Positions 1 through 6,698 of a stretch of DNA of 64,000 nucleotides are shown here, in pieces. Source of the DNA: Fimbriimonadaceae bacterium (GTDB taxonomy: Bacteria > Armatimonadota > Fimbriimonadia > Fimbriimonadales > Fimbriimonadaceae); assembly GCA_019638775.1 (NCBI GenBank), contig JAHBTD010000002.1:992001-1056000 (forward strand). Direction: 5' to 3'. The stretch's first letter is position 1, and every line of letters begins with the position of its first letter. The notes beneath the pieces were generated by a model. That model searched no databases, was not told where the DNA came from, and saw only the letters and a program-made list of their open reading frames with translations. Made by a program: the position numbers and the translations under genes.

Positions 1-1320
1 GTTGCTGTTTGTGTAGGCGGAACCTATGCGAACGTTGCGTCCTGTCCACTCTACTCGGGTCGATTGAAGGAGGGGCGCTTCGAAGCTGCCGGACTCTCTA
101 TCGAGTCCAAAAGAGGTCGCGATCCGTGCGTTCAGGTCAGGCACTACTCCGAAGTAGATCGGGGCATCACCGCTCGGCATGGCACCCTTGGCGTATGCGG
201 GATCGACGGGGATCCAGCCTGCGTTTGGCAGATAAAACTCGGTCCAAACGTGCCACTGATTTTGGCCCTCGGTGAATCCAGCAACGGTTCGAGCGGGGAT
301 GCCGACGGTTCGAAGAAGGGCAACATAAGCTGCGCTGAGGCCACCGCAGTCGCCTTTCTTGCTTCGCAAAGTCTGCGAAGCGTCGGGGGCTTGGCCAGCA
401 CGACCATCGTAGCGCATGCCCTTGAGCAGAGCCCGATAAAGCGTTTCGGCGGTCTCGGCTGGAGTCATCATGCTTCGGTAGTTACGCGGCAGATTTCGGC
501 CAACAAAGGAGACGACATTGCGGTCGTTGAGGGGGATGTAGGTTTCAGAGCTGATCCACTCGGGCATCGTGCGAGCTTCTGCATCTACCGAACCCCAACC
601 GATTTGGTTGAGCATGTTCAGGTTCACTCGAACGGAGTGCGCTCGTGTGATCATCACTTGCTGCGTATTGATCGGTTCCAGGGTGGGCTGGGAGATCATG
701 TCCAGCAAGAACGGCTGTCCGTTCTGATCCGAAACTTGGGCCGCGTTCGGGGTCACTTGCCGCACAACTTCCTGGAAGCTCTCCGTGATCGGGACTGGGT
801 AGGCGATGGTCAGCGTTTGCGGAGTGGACGACCGGCGGTCGAAGTCCAAATGAAAATGCATTTGACCGCTGAGAAGTTGGCTACCGTAAGCTTCGCGGGC
901 GGACTGGGGCGACTGGGGCGTCATCGTGAAGCCGAAGACGTTGTTCTTCTCGTTCTTCTCACTGACTCTTCGTGCGGAGTCGAGGGTGACGGTCACCGGT
1001 ACGCTGCGATCCATGAGCGTGTCGATGGGACCCCATGTGATCTGATAATCGCCAGGAGCGCCGATTCCAAAAGTGAGATCGGGGGTAGTGAGATCGGCGT
1101 AAGAAGTTTGAATTCGAATTCTGTAGGCTCGGTTTACATAGCCTGTGACGCGGTACTTGACCGAAACGAAAAACGGCTTTCCGACCTCTGGCTGCATCGC
1201 ATAGCCTTGTGCATTGCTTGAGAATGCCGTGATCGGTTGTAGGTCGGTCTGGGAGAAGGCCATCGTGGCCCCTGCCAGCATTGCACTGAAGATTGCCGCC
1301 CTTCGAGTGCCGGTAGTCAT
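1..1320 (-). CDS. Secreted transglutaminase-like protein (C-terminus beyond window)
   Basis: The frame is open from an ATG at 1320 to the left edge, giving 440 codons without a stop, so the C-terminus is missing. Residues 1-23 look like a Sec signal peptide (MTTGTRRAAIFSAMLAGATM, then AFSQ). The following 100 or so residues have a CARDB-like beta-rich character. The transglutaminase core is clear: Cys325 in KKGDCGGLSAAYVALLRTVG, His357 in QWHVWTEFY and Asp373 in GWIPVDPAYA form the expected Cys-His-Asp triad. Such proteins act outside the cytoplasm as peptidases or crosslinking enzymes; the substrate cannot be told. It is transcribed divergently from hpd. Confidence 0.85.
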   Translation of the reverse strand, partial: MTTGTRRAAIFSAMLAGATMAFSQTDLQPITAFSSNAQGYAMQPEVGKPFFVSVKYRVTGYVNRAYRIRIQTSYADLTTPDLTFGIGAPGDYQITWGPIDTLMDRSVPVTVTLDSARRVSEKNEKNNVFGFTMTPQSPQSAREAYGSQLLSGQMHFHLDFDRRSSTPQTLTIAYPVPITESFQEVVRQVTPNAAQVSDQNGQPFLLDMISQPTLEPINTQQVMITRAHSVRVNLNMLNQIGWGSVDAEARTMPEWISSETYIPLNDRNVVSFVGRNLPRNYRSMMTPAETAETLYRALLKGMRYDGRAGQAPDASQTLRSKKGDCGGLSAAYVALLRTVGIPARTVAGFTEGQNQWHVWTEFYLPNAGWIPVDPAYAKGAMPSGDAPIYFGVVPDLNARIATSFGLDRESGSFEAPLLQSTRVEWTGRNVRIGSAYTNSN

Positions 1321-1472
1321 GGAGAAGAGTTGGGGCAAGAAGCGTGCCACCAATGCCTGAACCAGATAGCTCGTATATATCGAATAGGTCCTATTTGCAG
1401 GGCAGCACAGCCTATCACTTCGACGGCAATCCGTCTTTTCCCAGCTATAATTGAACTTACAAGAGGAAAAAT

Positions 1473-2561
1473 ATGAGCACCGACAGTTTCCCAATACGCA
1501 AAGTTGACCACGTTCGACACTATGTCAACAACGCGCGACAATCCGCATTCTTCTATCAGAACAGCTTTGGCTTCGGAATCACCGGCTATTACGGCCTCGA
1601 AACCGGTATTCAGGACGAAGCTGGCTATTTGCTGGAGCAGAACGACCTCCGGTTAGTTTTCAGTGCGCCGCTTCGCCCGGGCCACCCAATGGCTGACAAG
1701 ATTGCGTATCACGGCGACTTCGTTCAGGACATCGCATTCGATGTCGAGGACGTGGACTGGTCGTACAAAACGGCAACCGCACGAGGCGCCGTATCGGCCC
1801 GTGAGCCGTTCACCCTTGAAGATGATTTTGGCAAGGTCCGCATCGCGTCGATCTGCATCTACGGTGACACGATCCACAGCTTTATCAACCGGGACAATTA
1901 TAAGGGACACTTCTTACCCGGCTATCGCCAGGAGAATTTGCCCGGAGACCCCATCGGCCTCGTGGAAATCGACCACTGTGTTGGCAACGTCGAGCTTGGC
2001 AAGATGAACTACTGGGTGAAGTGGTACGAGGACGTTCTTGGATTCAAGAATCTCATCTCATTCGACGACAAAGACATCTCGACCGACTTCACGGCTCTGA
2101 TGTCCAAGGTGATGTCGAATGGAAACGGTCGTGTCAAGTTCCCCATCAATGAGCCAGCAGAAGGCAAAAAGAAAAGCCAGATCGACGAATATCTCGAGTT
2201 TTTCGGGGGCGCGGGAGTTCAGCACGTCGCCATGCGAACGGACGACATTATCTACACGGTCTCTCGACTGCGCGCCCGCGGAATCCAGTTCCTGTCCGTT
2301 CCGAAGACGTACTACGATATGCTTCCGGACCGTGTTGGAAGCATCGACGAGGATATCGCCGTTTTGGCCGATTTAGGAATTTTGGTAGACCGAGACGACG
2401 AGGGTTACCTGCTCCAAATCTTCACGAAGCCGATTACGGATCGACCGACTTTGTTCTACGAAATCATCCACCGCAAGGGTGCGAAGTCGTTTGGCAAGGG
2501 CAATTTTAAGGCGCTGTTCGAATCGATTGAGAGAGAGCAAGCGCTTCGCGGAACACTGTAG
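1473..2561 (+). CDS. hpd: 4-hydroxyphenylpyruvate dioxygenase
   Basis: This Fe(II) enzyme converts 4-hydroxyphenylpyruvate to homogentisate in tyrosine catabolism, or for tocopherol/pyomelanin-type products. The protein has 362 residues, the usual family length, with two vicinal-oxygen-chelate halves. The three iron ligands are visible: His168 (VEIDHCVGNV), His251 (GVQHVAMRTDD) and Glu330 (PTLFYEIIHRKG). A good ribosome-binding site (AAGAGGAAAA) precedes the ATG. No homogentisate dioxygenase is adjacent, so the rest of the pathway lies elsewhere. An Lrp-family regulator lies about 3.5 kb downstream, but a regulatory link is only a guess. Confidence 0.95.
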   Translation: MSTDSFPIRKVDHVRHYVNNARQSAFFYQNSFGFGITGYYGLETGIQDEAGYLLEQNDLRLVFSAPLRPGHPMADKIAYHGDFVQDIAFDVEDVDWSYKTATARGAVSAREPFTLEDDFGKVRIASICIYGDTIHSFINRDNYKGHFLPGYRQENLPGDPIGLVEIDHCVGNVELGKMNYWVKWYEDVLGFKNLISFDDKDISTDFTALMSKVMSNGNGRVKFPINEPAEGKKKSQIDEYLEFFGGAGVQHVAMRTDDIIYTVSRLRARGIQFLSVPKTYYDMLPDRVGSIDEDIAVLADLGILVDRDDEGYLLQIFTKPITDRPTLFYEIIHRKGAKSFGKGNFKALFESIEREQALRGTL

Positions 2562-2636
2562 ACATTTGTTTACAATTCATGTAGAATGAGGGAGCGTCCG
2601 ATGGGCGCCCCTTATCTTTTTCTGGAGGACATAAAA

Positions 2637-3128
2637 ATGAGTCAAGTAATGGAAGGAATTGACGCTCGCGGCTATCTGGCTGGTTGGGCACAAGCGTTGA
2701 AGCAGATGTATTCGGCAGACGTCAAGGCGATCCCCGCCGACAAGCTGAACGTCTCGCCGGGCGGCGTTGCCCGCTCTTCGAACGATCTTACGGCGGATAC
2801 CGTGCTGTTAATGAATTGGGTGACGGAAGCTCTTAAGGGCAACGAAACGAAGCTCGAAGAGGGTGATTATGCGGCCCTTGGCGCAAAGCTTACGACCGCT
2901 GATGCACAGATCGAAGCACTGTCTTCAAGCATTGACGCTTTCTGCGGCGCGCTTAGCGAGGCAAGCGACGAGAGGCTGAACTCCACGATCATGGCGCCTT
3001 GGGGCATGGAGACTCCGGTTTATATGCTCGCGCAGATCGCGGTCAGCCACATTTGGTATCACGACGGTCAGTTGAACTATATCCAGGCTTTGAACGGCGA
3101 CGGCGCTGTTCACTGGATGGATAGTTAG
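2637..3128 (+). CDS. DinB-superfamily protein, copy 1
   Basis: 163 residues from the ATG at 2637, chosen because TGGAGGAC lies just upstream; the in-frame ATG at 2586 has no such site. The protein has the four-helix DinB/YfiT-like character and a C-terminal metal-site motif, HIWYHDGQLNYIQ. A paralog at 3926 shares this motif, the N-terminal AGW..QL..MY pattern and the C-terminal GDG..HW pattern. DinB-fold proteins are often thiol-dependent transferases or unknown metalloproteins; no substrate can be assigned. An array of 7-bp repeats ending in a terminator follows the stop codon directly. Confidence 0.8.
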   Translation: MSQVMEGIDARGYLAGWAQALKQMYSADVKAIPADKLNVSPGGVARSSNDLTADTVLLMNWVTEALKGNETKLEEGDYAALGAKLTTADAQIEALSSSIDAFCGALSEASDERLNSTIMAPWGMETPVYMLAQIAVSHIWYHDGQLNYIQALNGDGAVHWMDS

Positions 3129-3133
3129 GGATC

Positions 3134-3205
3134 GGCTATCGGCTATCGGCTATCGGCTATCGGCTATCGGCTATCGGTCTTGACGGCCGATAGCCGTTTG
3201 TTTTT
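3134..3205 (+). terminator. Intrinsic terminator built from a 7-bp tandem repeat
   Basis: Six exact copies of GGCTATC occupy 3134-3175. The last copy (CGGCTATCGG, 3168-3177) pairs with CCGATAGCCG at 3187-3196, leaving a 9-nt loop, and TTTGTTTTT follows at 3197-3205. Because the repeat is tandem, the right arm can pair with any of several registers. It lies 5 bp after the stop of the first DinB gene, so it probably ends that transcript. Confidence 0.75.
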
Positions 3206-3268
3206 GGCTGTGCAAAACTTCCAACTTCGAGCACCTCAAGTTCGTATTACAATTGTGAGGGGTTTGAA

Positions 3269-3757
3269 ATGGGGCGACGCATCAATTACTGGGTTTATAT
3301 ATGGATGCCGGACCGGCGACACTTTGTCATCGACGTCTCGGACGGTCTGTATCATGACGCCTACAACCGCCACCTCCAGGCCGCGTTGGATAGGAAGACA
3401 AGGATTGGCCTTGTCTACAACCAGGTTTTCCGTTCACGCAACAAAGCACGTGCTGAAGCAAAGCGTCTGATGGCATTGAGTTCGGAAGAGCTTCTTGACA
3501 TCATCAAAACTTCGAACCCACTTCTCATTGATCAAACGCCATCATTGGTCGCTGCTCAGGCCGAACAAGACGCAATGGTGCGGTATGGAAGATGGACCCG
3601 TGACGATGATGCGGATGCAGGTGGTGGAGTTGGGGCACGGCTCCCACAAGGTCCGCGCGGGCCAAGAGCTCGTGCCTTTGAGGAGCCCTGGCCACCAGTG
3701 AATGAATCTGTCGTCACCGAAGTTCACTACGAGGACTCTCGCCTTGCTGGCGTCTAA
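3269..3757 (+). CDS. Degenerate GIY-YIG-like protein
   Basis: 162 residues with GTGAGGGG upstream of the ATG. The N-terminal 90 residues follow the layout of the small UvrC/YhbQ-type GIY-YIG family: YWVYI for the first motif, FVIDVSDGL where YIGxTxDL is expected, then GLVYNQVF and ARAEAKRLMALSSEELLDII for the LVYxExF...A..RE..LK..S segment. The second-motif Tyr-Ile-Gly and the catalytic Glu position are replaced, so nuclease activity is doubtful. The C-terminal part is Gly/Pro/Arg-rich and looks disordered. It sits between the two DinB paralogs. The fold assignment is inference. Confidence 0.55.
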   Translation: MGRRINYWVYIWMPDRRHFVIDVSDGLYHDAYNRHLQAALDRKTRIGLVYNQVFRSRNKARAEAKRLMALSSEELLDIIKTSNPLLIDQTPSLVAAQAEQDAMVRYGRWTRDDDADAGGGVGARLPQGPRGPRARAFEEPWPPVNESVVTEVHYEDSRLAGV

Positions 3758-3925
3758 GTCAGATTGTCCTGTCTCAATCTTTCGAAGATCTAGTCAGAAT
3801 TGTCGGGCGCCCATCCAATAACTACCCACACAGAAGGAACCCAAATCAACCTTTTGCGTTTAAGCTTTGTGACGACTTGCTCACGTTCCAACATCGCTTG
3901 GCGTAAGCAAACTTGGAGGGGAATT

Positions 3926-4417
3926 ATGAGCCAAACAGCCACAAAAATCGACCCGAAAACGCACCTTGCCGGATGGACCCGGCAGCTCACTGGCATGTAC
4001 GCCAACGACCTCAAAGCCATCGACGAAGCGAACTACGCGAACTGCCCAGGCGGATGCGCCCGGACCGTTCAGGATGTGACCGCCGAAGTCATCGGCTTCA
4101 ATTACATGATCGCAGCGATGCTCAAGGGGGAGTCACCCTCGATGCCGAGCGAAGAGGAGCGAGCCGCATTTACTGCAAAGTTTGCGACAACGGAAGCTTG
4201 CATTGGCGGCATCAAGGATAGCGGAGAAGCGCTTGCCAGCGCACTCGAAAGCGCCTCTGACGAGACTCTCGCAAGCGATGCGACGGCACCCTGGGGCGAC
4301 AAGATGCCCTTGTATTCCTTGGCGAATATCGCTGCAAATCACATTCTGTATCACGACGGACAGCTGAACTACATCCAGTCGCTCCACGGCGACGGGAAAA
4401 TGCACTGGTTTGAATAA
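3926..4417 (+). CDS. DinB-superfamily protein, copy 2
   Basis: 163 residues, with TTGGAGGGG upstream of the ATG at 3926. It is the same length as the copy at 2637 and clearly paralogous: AGWTRQL..MY near the N-terminus, GGCARTVQDVTAE, APWGDKMPLYSLANIAANHI, then LYHDGQLNYIQ and GDGKMHWFE at the end. The conserved HxxYHDGQ patch is the likely metal or active site. Unlike copy 1 it has Cys residues in NCPGGCARTV. The role is unknown. The two copies flank the GIY-YIG-like gene, consistent with local duplication. Confidence 0.8.
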   Translation: MSQTATKIDPKTHLAGWTRQLTGMYANDLKAIDEANYANCPGGCARTVQDVTAEVIGFNYMIAAMLKGESPSMPSEEERAAFTAKFATTEACIGGIKDSGEALASALESASDETLASDATAPWGDKMPLYSLANIAANHILYHDGQLNYIQSLHGDGKMHWFE

Positions 4418-4421
4418 GCCA

Positions 4422-4452
4422 CAGGGAGATCAGAGATCGGATATCCGATCTC
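4422..4452. repeat. Short RGNNATC-type repeat with a perfect 20-bp palindrome
   Basis: After the second DinB stop the sequence reads GGAGATC AGAGATC GGATATC. The bases 4433-4452 (GAGATCGGATATCCGATCTC) form a perfect palindrome. No T-run follows, so it is not a standard terminator. The 7-bp spacing matches the arrays at 3134, 27701 and 43631. Confidence 0.6.
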
Positions 4453-4472
4453 AATTCAAATAGAATATCAAT

Positions 4473-5036
4473 ATGCAGAGCGCTGAGTTGCGGGAACTGC
4501 TCAAGTGTGAGGACCCCTACGCAGAGGCGATTGGTATTGCGCCGGAGGAATTACCCTCCGGCGTTCGCTTTTCTCATTTGTGCCCCCTCAATGCTCGCGG
4601 TACCGTCACAGTCAAACGGCATCCAAGCTGGCTCGTCAACCTCCTCGTCGGAGTGGCTGGGCTCCCAAAGAGCGGAGAAAACGTACCGATTGTTCTTGTG
4701 ATCTCACGGAAGGAGAGGCAGCGGATTCGGTGGTACCGCCAGTTTGGCAAGCAGCCTGTTTTCACCACCCATCAAATCTTTGGCAAAGAAGTTCGGGAGC
4801 ATTTTGGCATTTGGTCGATGCGGTTTAGGCTTGAATGGATGAACGATGAACTGCGTTACATCCAGACCGGATTTCGAGCCTTAGGACTCCCGATCCCCCG
4901 GAAGTTGTCCCCCAGAACTTCAGCCGTTGTGAGAGCGGTCGAAGGTGAACCAGAGGGTTGGCATGTTCATGTAAGCATTGGCATTCCACCCTTCGGGGTA
5001 GTGTGCGAATACGAAGGGAAACTATGTCTTCAATGA
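4473..5036 (+). CDS. DUF4166 domain protein
   Basis: 187 residues matching the DUF4166 pattern: an N-terminal segment with GTVTVKRHPSWLVNLLVGVAG, then LPKSGENVPIVLVI, a central RIRWYRQFGKQPVFTT for the usual W.R.FG..F.S segment, FGIWSMRFRLEWMNDELRY, LGLPIPRKLSPRT and a C-terminal HVHVSIGIPPFGVVCEYEGKL. The biochemical role of the family is unknown. It overlaps the following membrane-protein gene by 13 bp, implying translational coupling. DUF4166 genes commonly sit beside such small integral membrane proteins in other bacteria. Confidence 0.75.
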   Translation: MQSAELRELLKCEDPYAEAIGIAPEELPSGVRFSHLCPLNARGTVTVKRHPSWLVNLLVGVAGLPKSGENVPIVLVISRKERQRIRWYRQFGKQPVFTTHQIFGKEVREHFGIWSMRFRLEWMNDELRYIQTGFRALGLPIPRKLSPRTSAVVRAVEGEPEGWHVHVSIGIPPFGVVCEYEGKLCLQ

Positions 5037-5554
5037 CCGTCGCGGTGTGGATTCTGATGGTGCAGGCGTGCCTGGGCGCGTTCGACACTCTCTACTACCA
5101 CGAATACAAGCTCAAGCTTGCTCACGGCGACCACACGCACACCGAACTCCGCCTCCATGCCGCCCGCGACTTTGCTTACGCGATCATCATAGGCACGCTC
5201 GGTTTCGTCACCTGGAACGGCGTCTTTGCCTACGTTCTCTTTGGGCTGCTGCTGATGGAGATCGTTATCACCCTTTGGGATTTCGTCGAAGAAGATAAAG
5301 TACGCAAGCTGCCTGCAGGAGAGCGGATCATGCACGCGCTGATGGGTATCGTCTACGGGTCTTTCTTGGCCTATCTGTTGCCTGAGCTTTGGAAGTGGAG
5401 GGCTGAACCTACGGGTTGGGGGGCGTCGTACCACGGCTTCCCTGCTTGGGTGCTGACGGCTGTCGCGGCAGGTGTTTTTGTTTCGGGTGTACGGGATGCA
5501 TTCGCGAGTTTTGGGATTGCACCTGACAAACGGCCAACGCCGAACAGCAATTAG
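5024..5554 (+). CDS. Integral membrane protein coupled to DUF4166
   Basis: 176 residues from the ATG at 5024, preceded by GAAGGGAA inside the end of the upstream gene. About four membrane spans are visible (near residues 5-20, 48-65, 67-85 and 108-128, with a further hydrophobic stretch near 143-160). Recognisable family patterns are FDTLYYHEY, ELRLHAARDFAYA, LLMEIVITLWDFVEEDKVR and GERIMHALMGIVYGS. The conserved acidic and His residues inside the membrane region suggest a catalytic or ion-binding role, but none is established. The overlap with the DUF4166 gene points to a joint function. Confidence 0.75.
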   Translation: MSSMTVAVWILMVQACLGAFDTLYYHEYKLKLAHGDHTHTELRLHAARDFAYAIIIGTLGFVTWNGVFAYVLFGLLLMEIVITLWDFVEEDKVRKLPAGERIMHALMGIVYGSFLAYLLPELWKWRAEPTGWGASYHGFPAWVLTAVAAGVFVSGVRDAFASFGIAPDKRPTPNSN

Positions 5555-5632
5555 GAATTGCAACGGCCTTTCACTGTACTCCAACGTTTCGCAACCTTCA
5601 CTATGCGTCCAACGTCATCGTTGTCAAGTCGT

Positions 5633-6121
5633 ATGAAACCACCTATGAACGCGGAATGGCTCGATTACCAGAGGCGGCAAGACCAAGAGCACCTGCGCCT
5701 CTTGAACCTATTCCACCGAATCTATGCCGGTATCGTGACGCTCTTCAGTTGTTTTGGACTACTCTACATCGCCTTCGGAGTGACTGTTTTGTCAGGCAAC
5801 ATGCCTGAGGGTAAGAATAGTCCAGGTGACGAACGGTTTATGGGCTTCATCATGACTTTCTTCGGCTCTGGATTCGTGGTTGTGGCGTTGGCCTACGCCA
5901 TCCTGAACTGGATCGCGTCCAATAGATATGTGGAACGTCGTGGCAAGACGTTTTTAATTGTCGTCGCGGCTATCAATTGCCTCAACGCACCCGTCGGTTT
6001 GTTGCTCGGCGTTTTTTCCTTGGTCGTACTGATGCGCCCCACAGTTGCGGAGCTGTTCGATCCGCAGTCTGTCGTCCCGACTCAAAGCGACGAACCCCCA
6101 GAAGCAGTCACCGACGTCTAA
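5633..6121 (+). CDS. Small integral membrane protein, unknown
   Basis: About 162 residues from the ATG at 5633; further ATGs at 5603 and 5645 are possible and none has a clear ribosome-binding site. A charged N-terminus (EWLDYQRRQDQEHLRLL) precedes spans near residues 30-55, 72-95 and 108-135. The tail is soluble and Pro/Glu-rich. Many environmental bacteria encode proteins of this layout with no known role. It is convergent with the Lrp gene, leaving only 3 bp between stops. Confidence 0.6.
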   Translation: MKPPMNAEWLDYQRRQDQEHLRLLNLFHRIYAGIVTLFSCFGLLYIAFGVTVLSGNMPEGKNSPGDERFMGFIMTFFGSGFVVVALAYAILNWIASNRYVERRGKTFLIVVAAINCLNAPVGLLLGVFSLVVLMRPTVAELFDPQSVVPTQSDEPPEAVTDV

Positions 6122-6124
6122 AGC

Positions 6125-6592
6125 TCACTCCACGTTGATCACAGTCGAGTGCTTGTTCGTGCCGAGCACAAACGAGCTGGTCAGCTTGCCGATGCCTTTG
6201 ATGTTCATCAGCTTTTCGCGCACGACAACCTCATAGGTGCGGATGTCGTCAACGAGAACCTTGATGAGGAAATCGTATTCTCCACTCACGTGATAGCACT
6301 CCATGACTTCGGGGATCTGTCGGATCGCCTTGATGAACCGTTCGATGGGTTGATCTTGATGAAGAGCAAGACTCACTTGCGCCCAGATCAGCACACGCTT
6401 GCCAAGCTTCTCGGGGTTCAGAAGTGCGGTGTATCCCCGAATGTAGCCGCTGTGCTCAAGCTGCCGGACGCGCTGGAGTACCGACGGGGCGGAAAGCCCG
6501 ACCTCTTTTGCAAGGTCAGCGTTGGTAATGCGTCCATCCCGCTGAAGGATGTTCAGGATGCGGATATCGGTTTCGTCCAGCAGGGTTTTCAT
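6125..6592 (-). CDS. Lrp/AsnC-family transcriptional regulator
   Basis: 155 residues. Residues 4-60 are the winged helix-turn-helix (LDETDIRILNILQRDGRITNADLAKEVGLSAPSVLQRVRQLE). Residues 70-150 form the RAM/AsnC ligand-binding domain (VMECYHVSGEYDFLIKVLVDD). Such proteins sense amino acids and control amino-acid or peptide metabolism as octamers. It is divergent from the M3 peptidase gene with about 100 bp between the starts, where an operator could lie. The link to peptide use is an inference from position. Confidence 0.9.
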   Translation of the reverse strand: MKTLLDETDIRILNILQRDGRITNADLAKEVGLSAPSVLQRVRQLEHSGYIRGYTALLNPEKLGKRVLIWAQVSLALHQDQPIERFIKAIRQIPEVMECYHVSGEYDFLIKVLVDDIRTYEVVVREKLMNIKGIGKLTSSFVLGTNKHSTVINVE

Positions 6593-6698
6593 CGCTCACC
6601 CCCATAGTACCGAGGTGATTATTCACCATTTTCTCCGATAGTCCCGCGGGGATTTTCTATGCCAGCCGCCTGCATGACAATTTGGGTAACGTGTGCCC

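Noticed and set aside
64-1221. 385-codon plus-strand ORF
   Set aside because: It is antisense to the transglutaminase gene, whose signal peptide and Cys-His-Asp triad are clear; the plus-strand product has no recognisable pattern.
3134-3175. Replication iterons or origin
   Set aside because: Repeats are short with no dnaA box, replication gene or AT-rich unwinding region nearby; the terminator explanation fits better.
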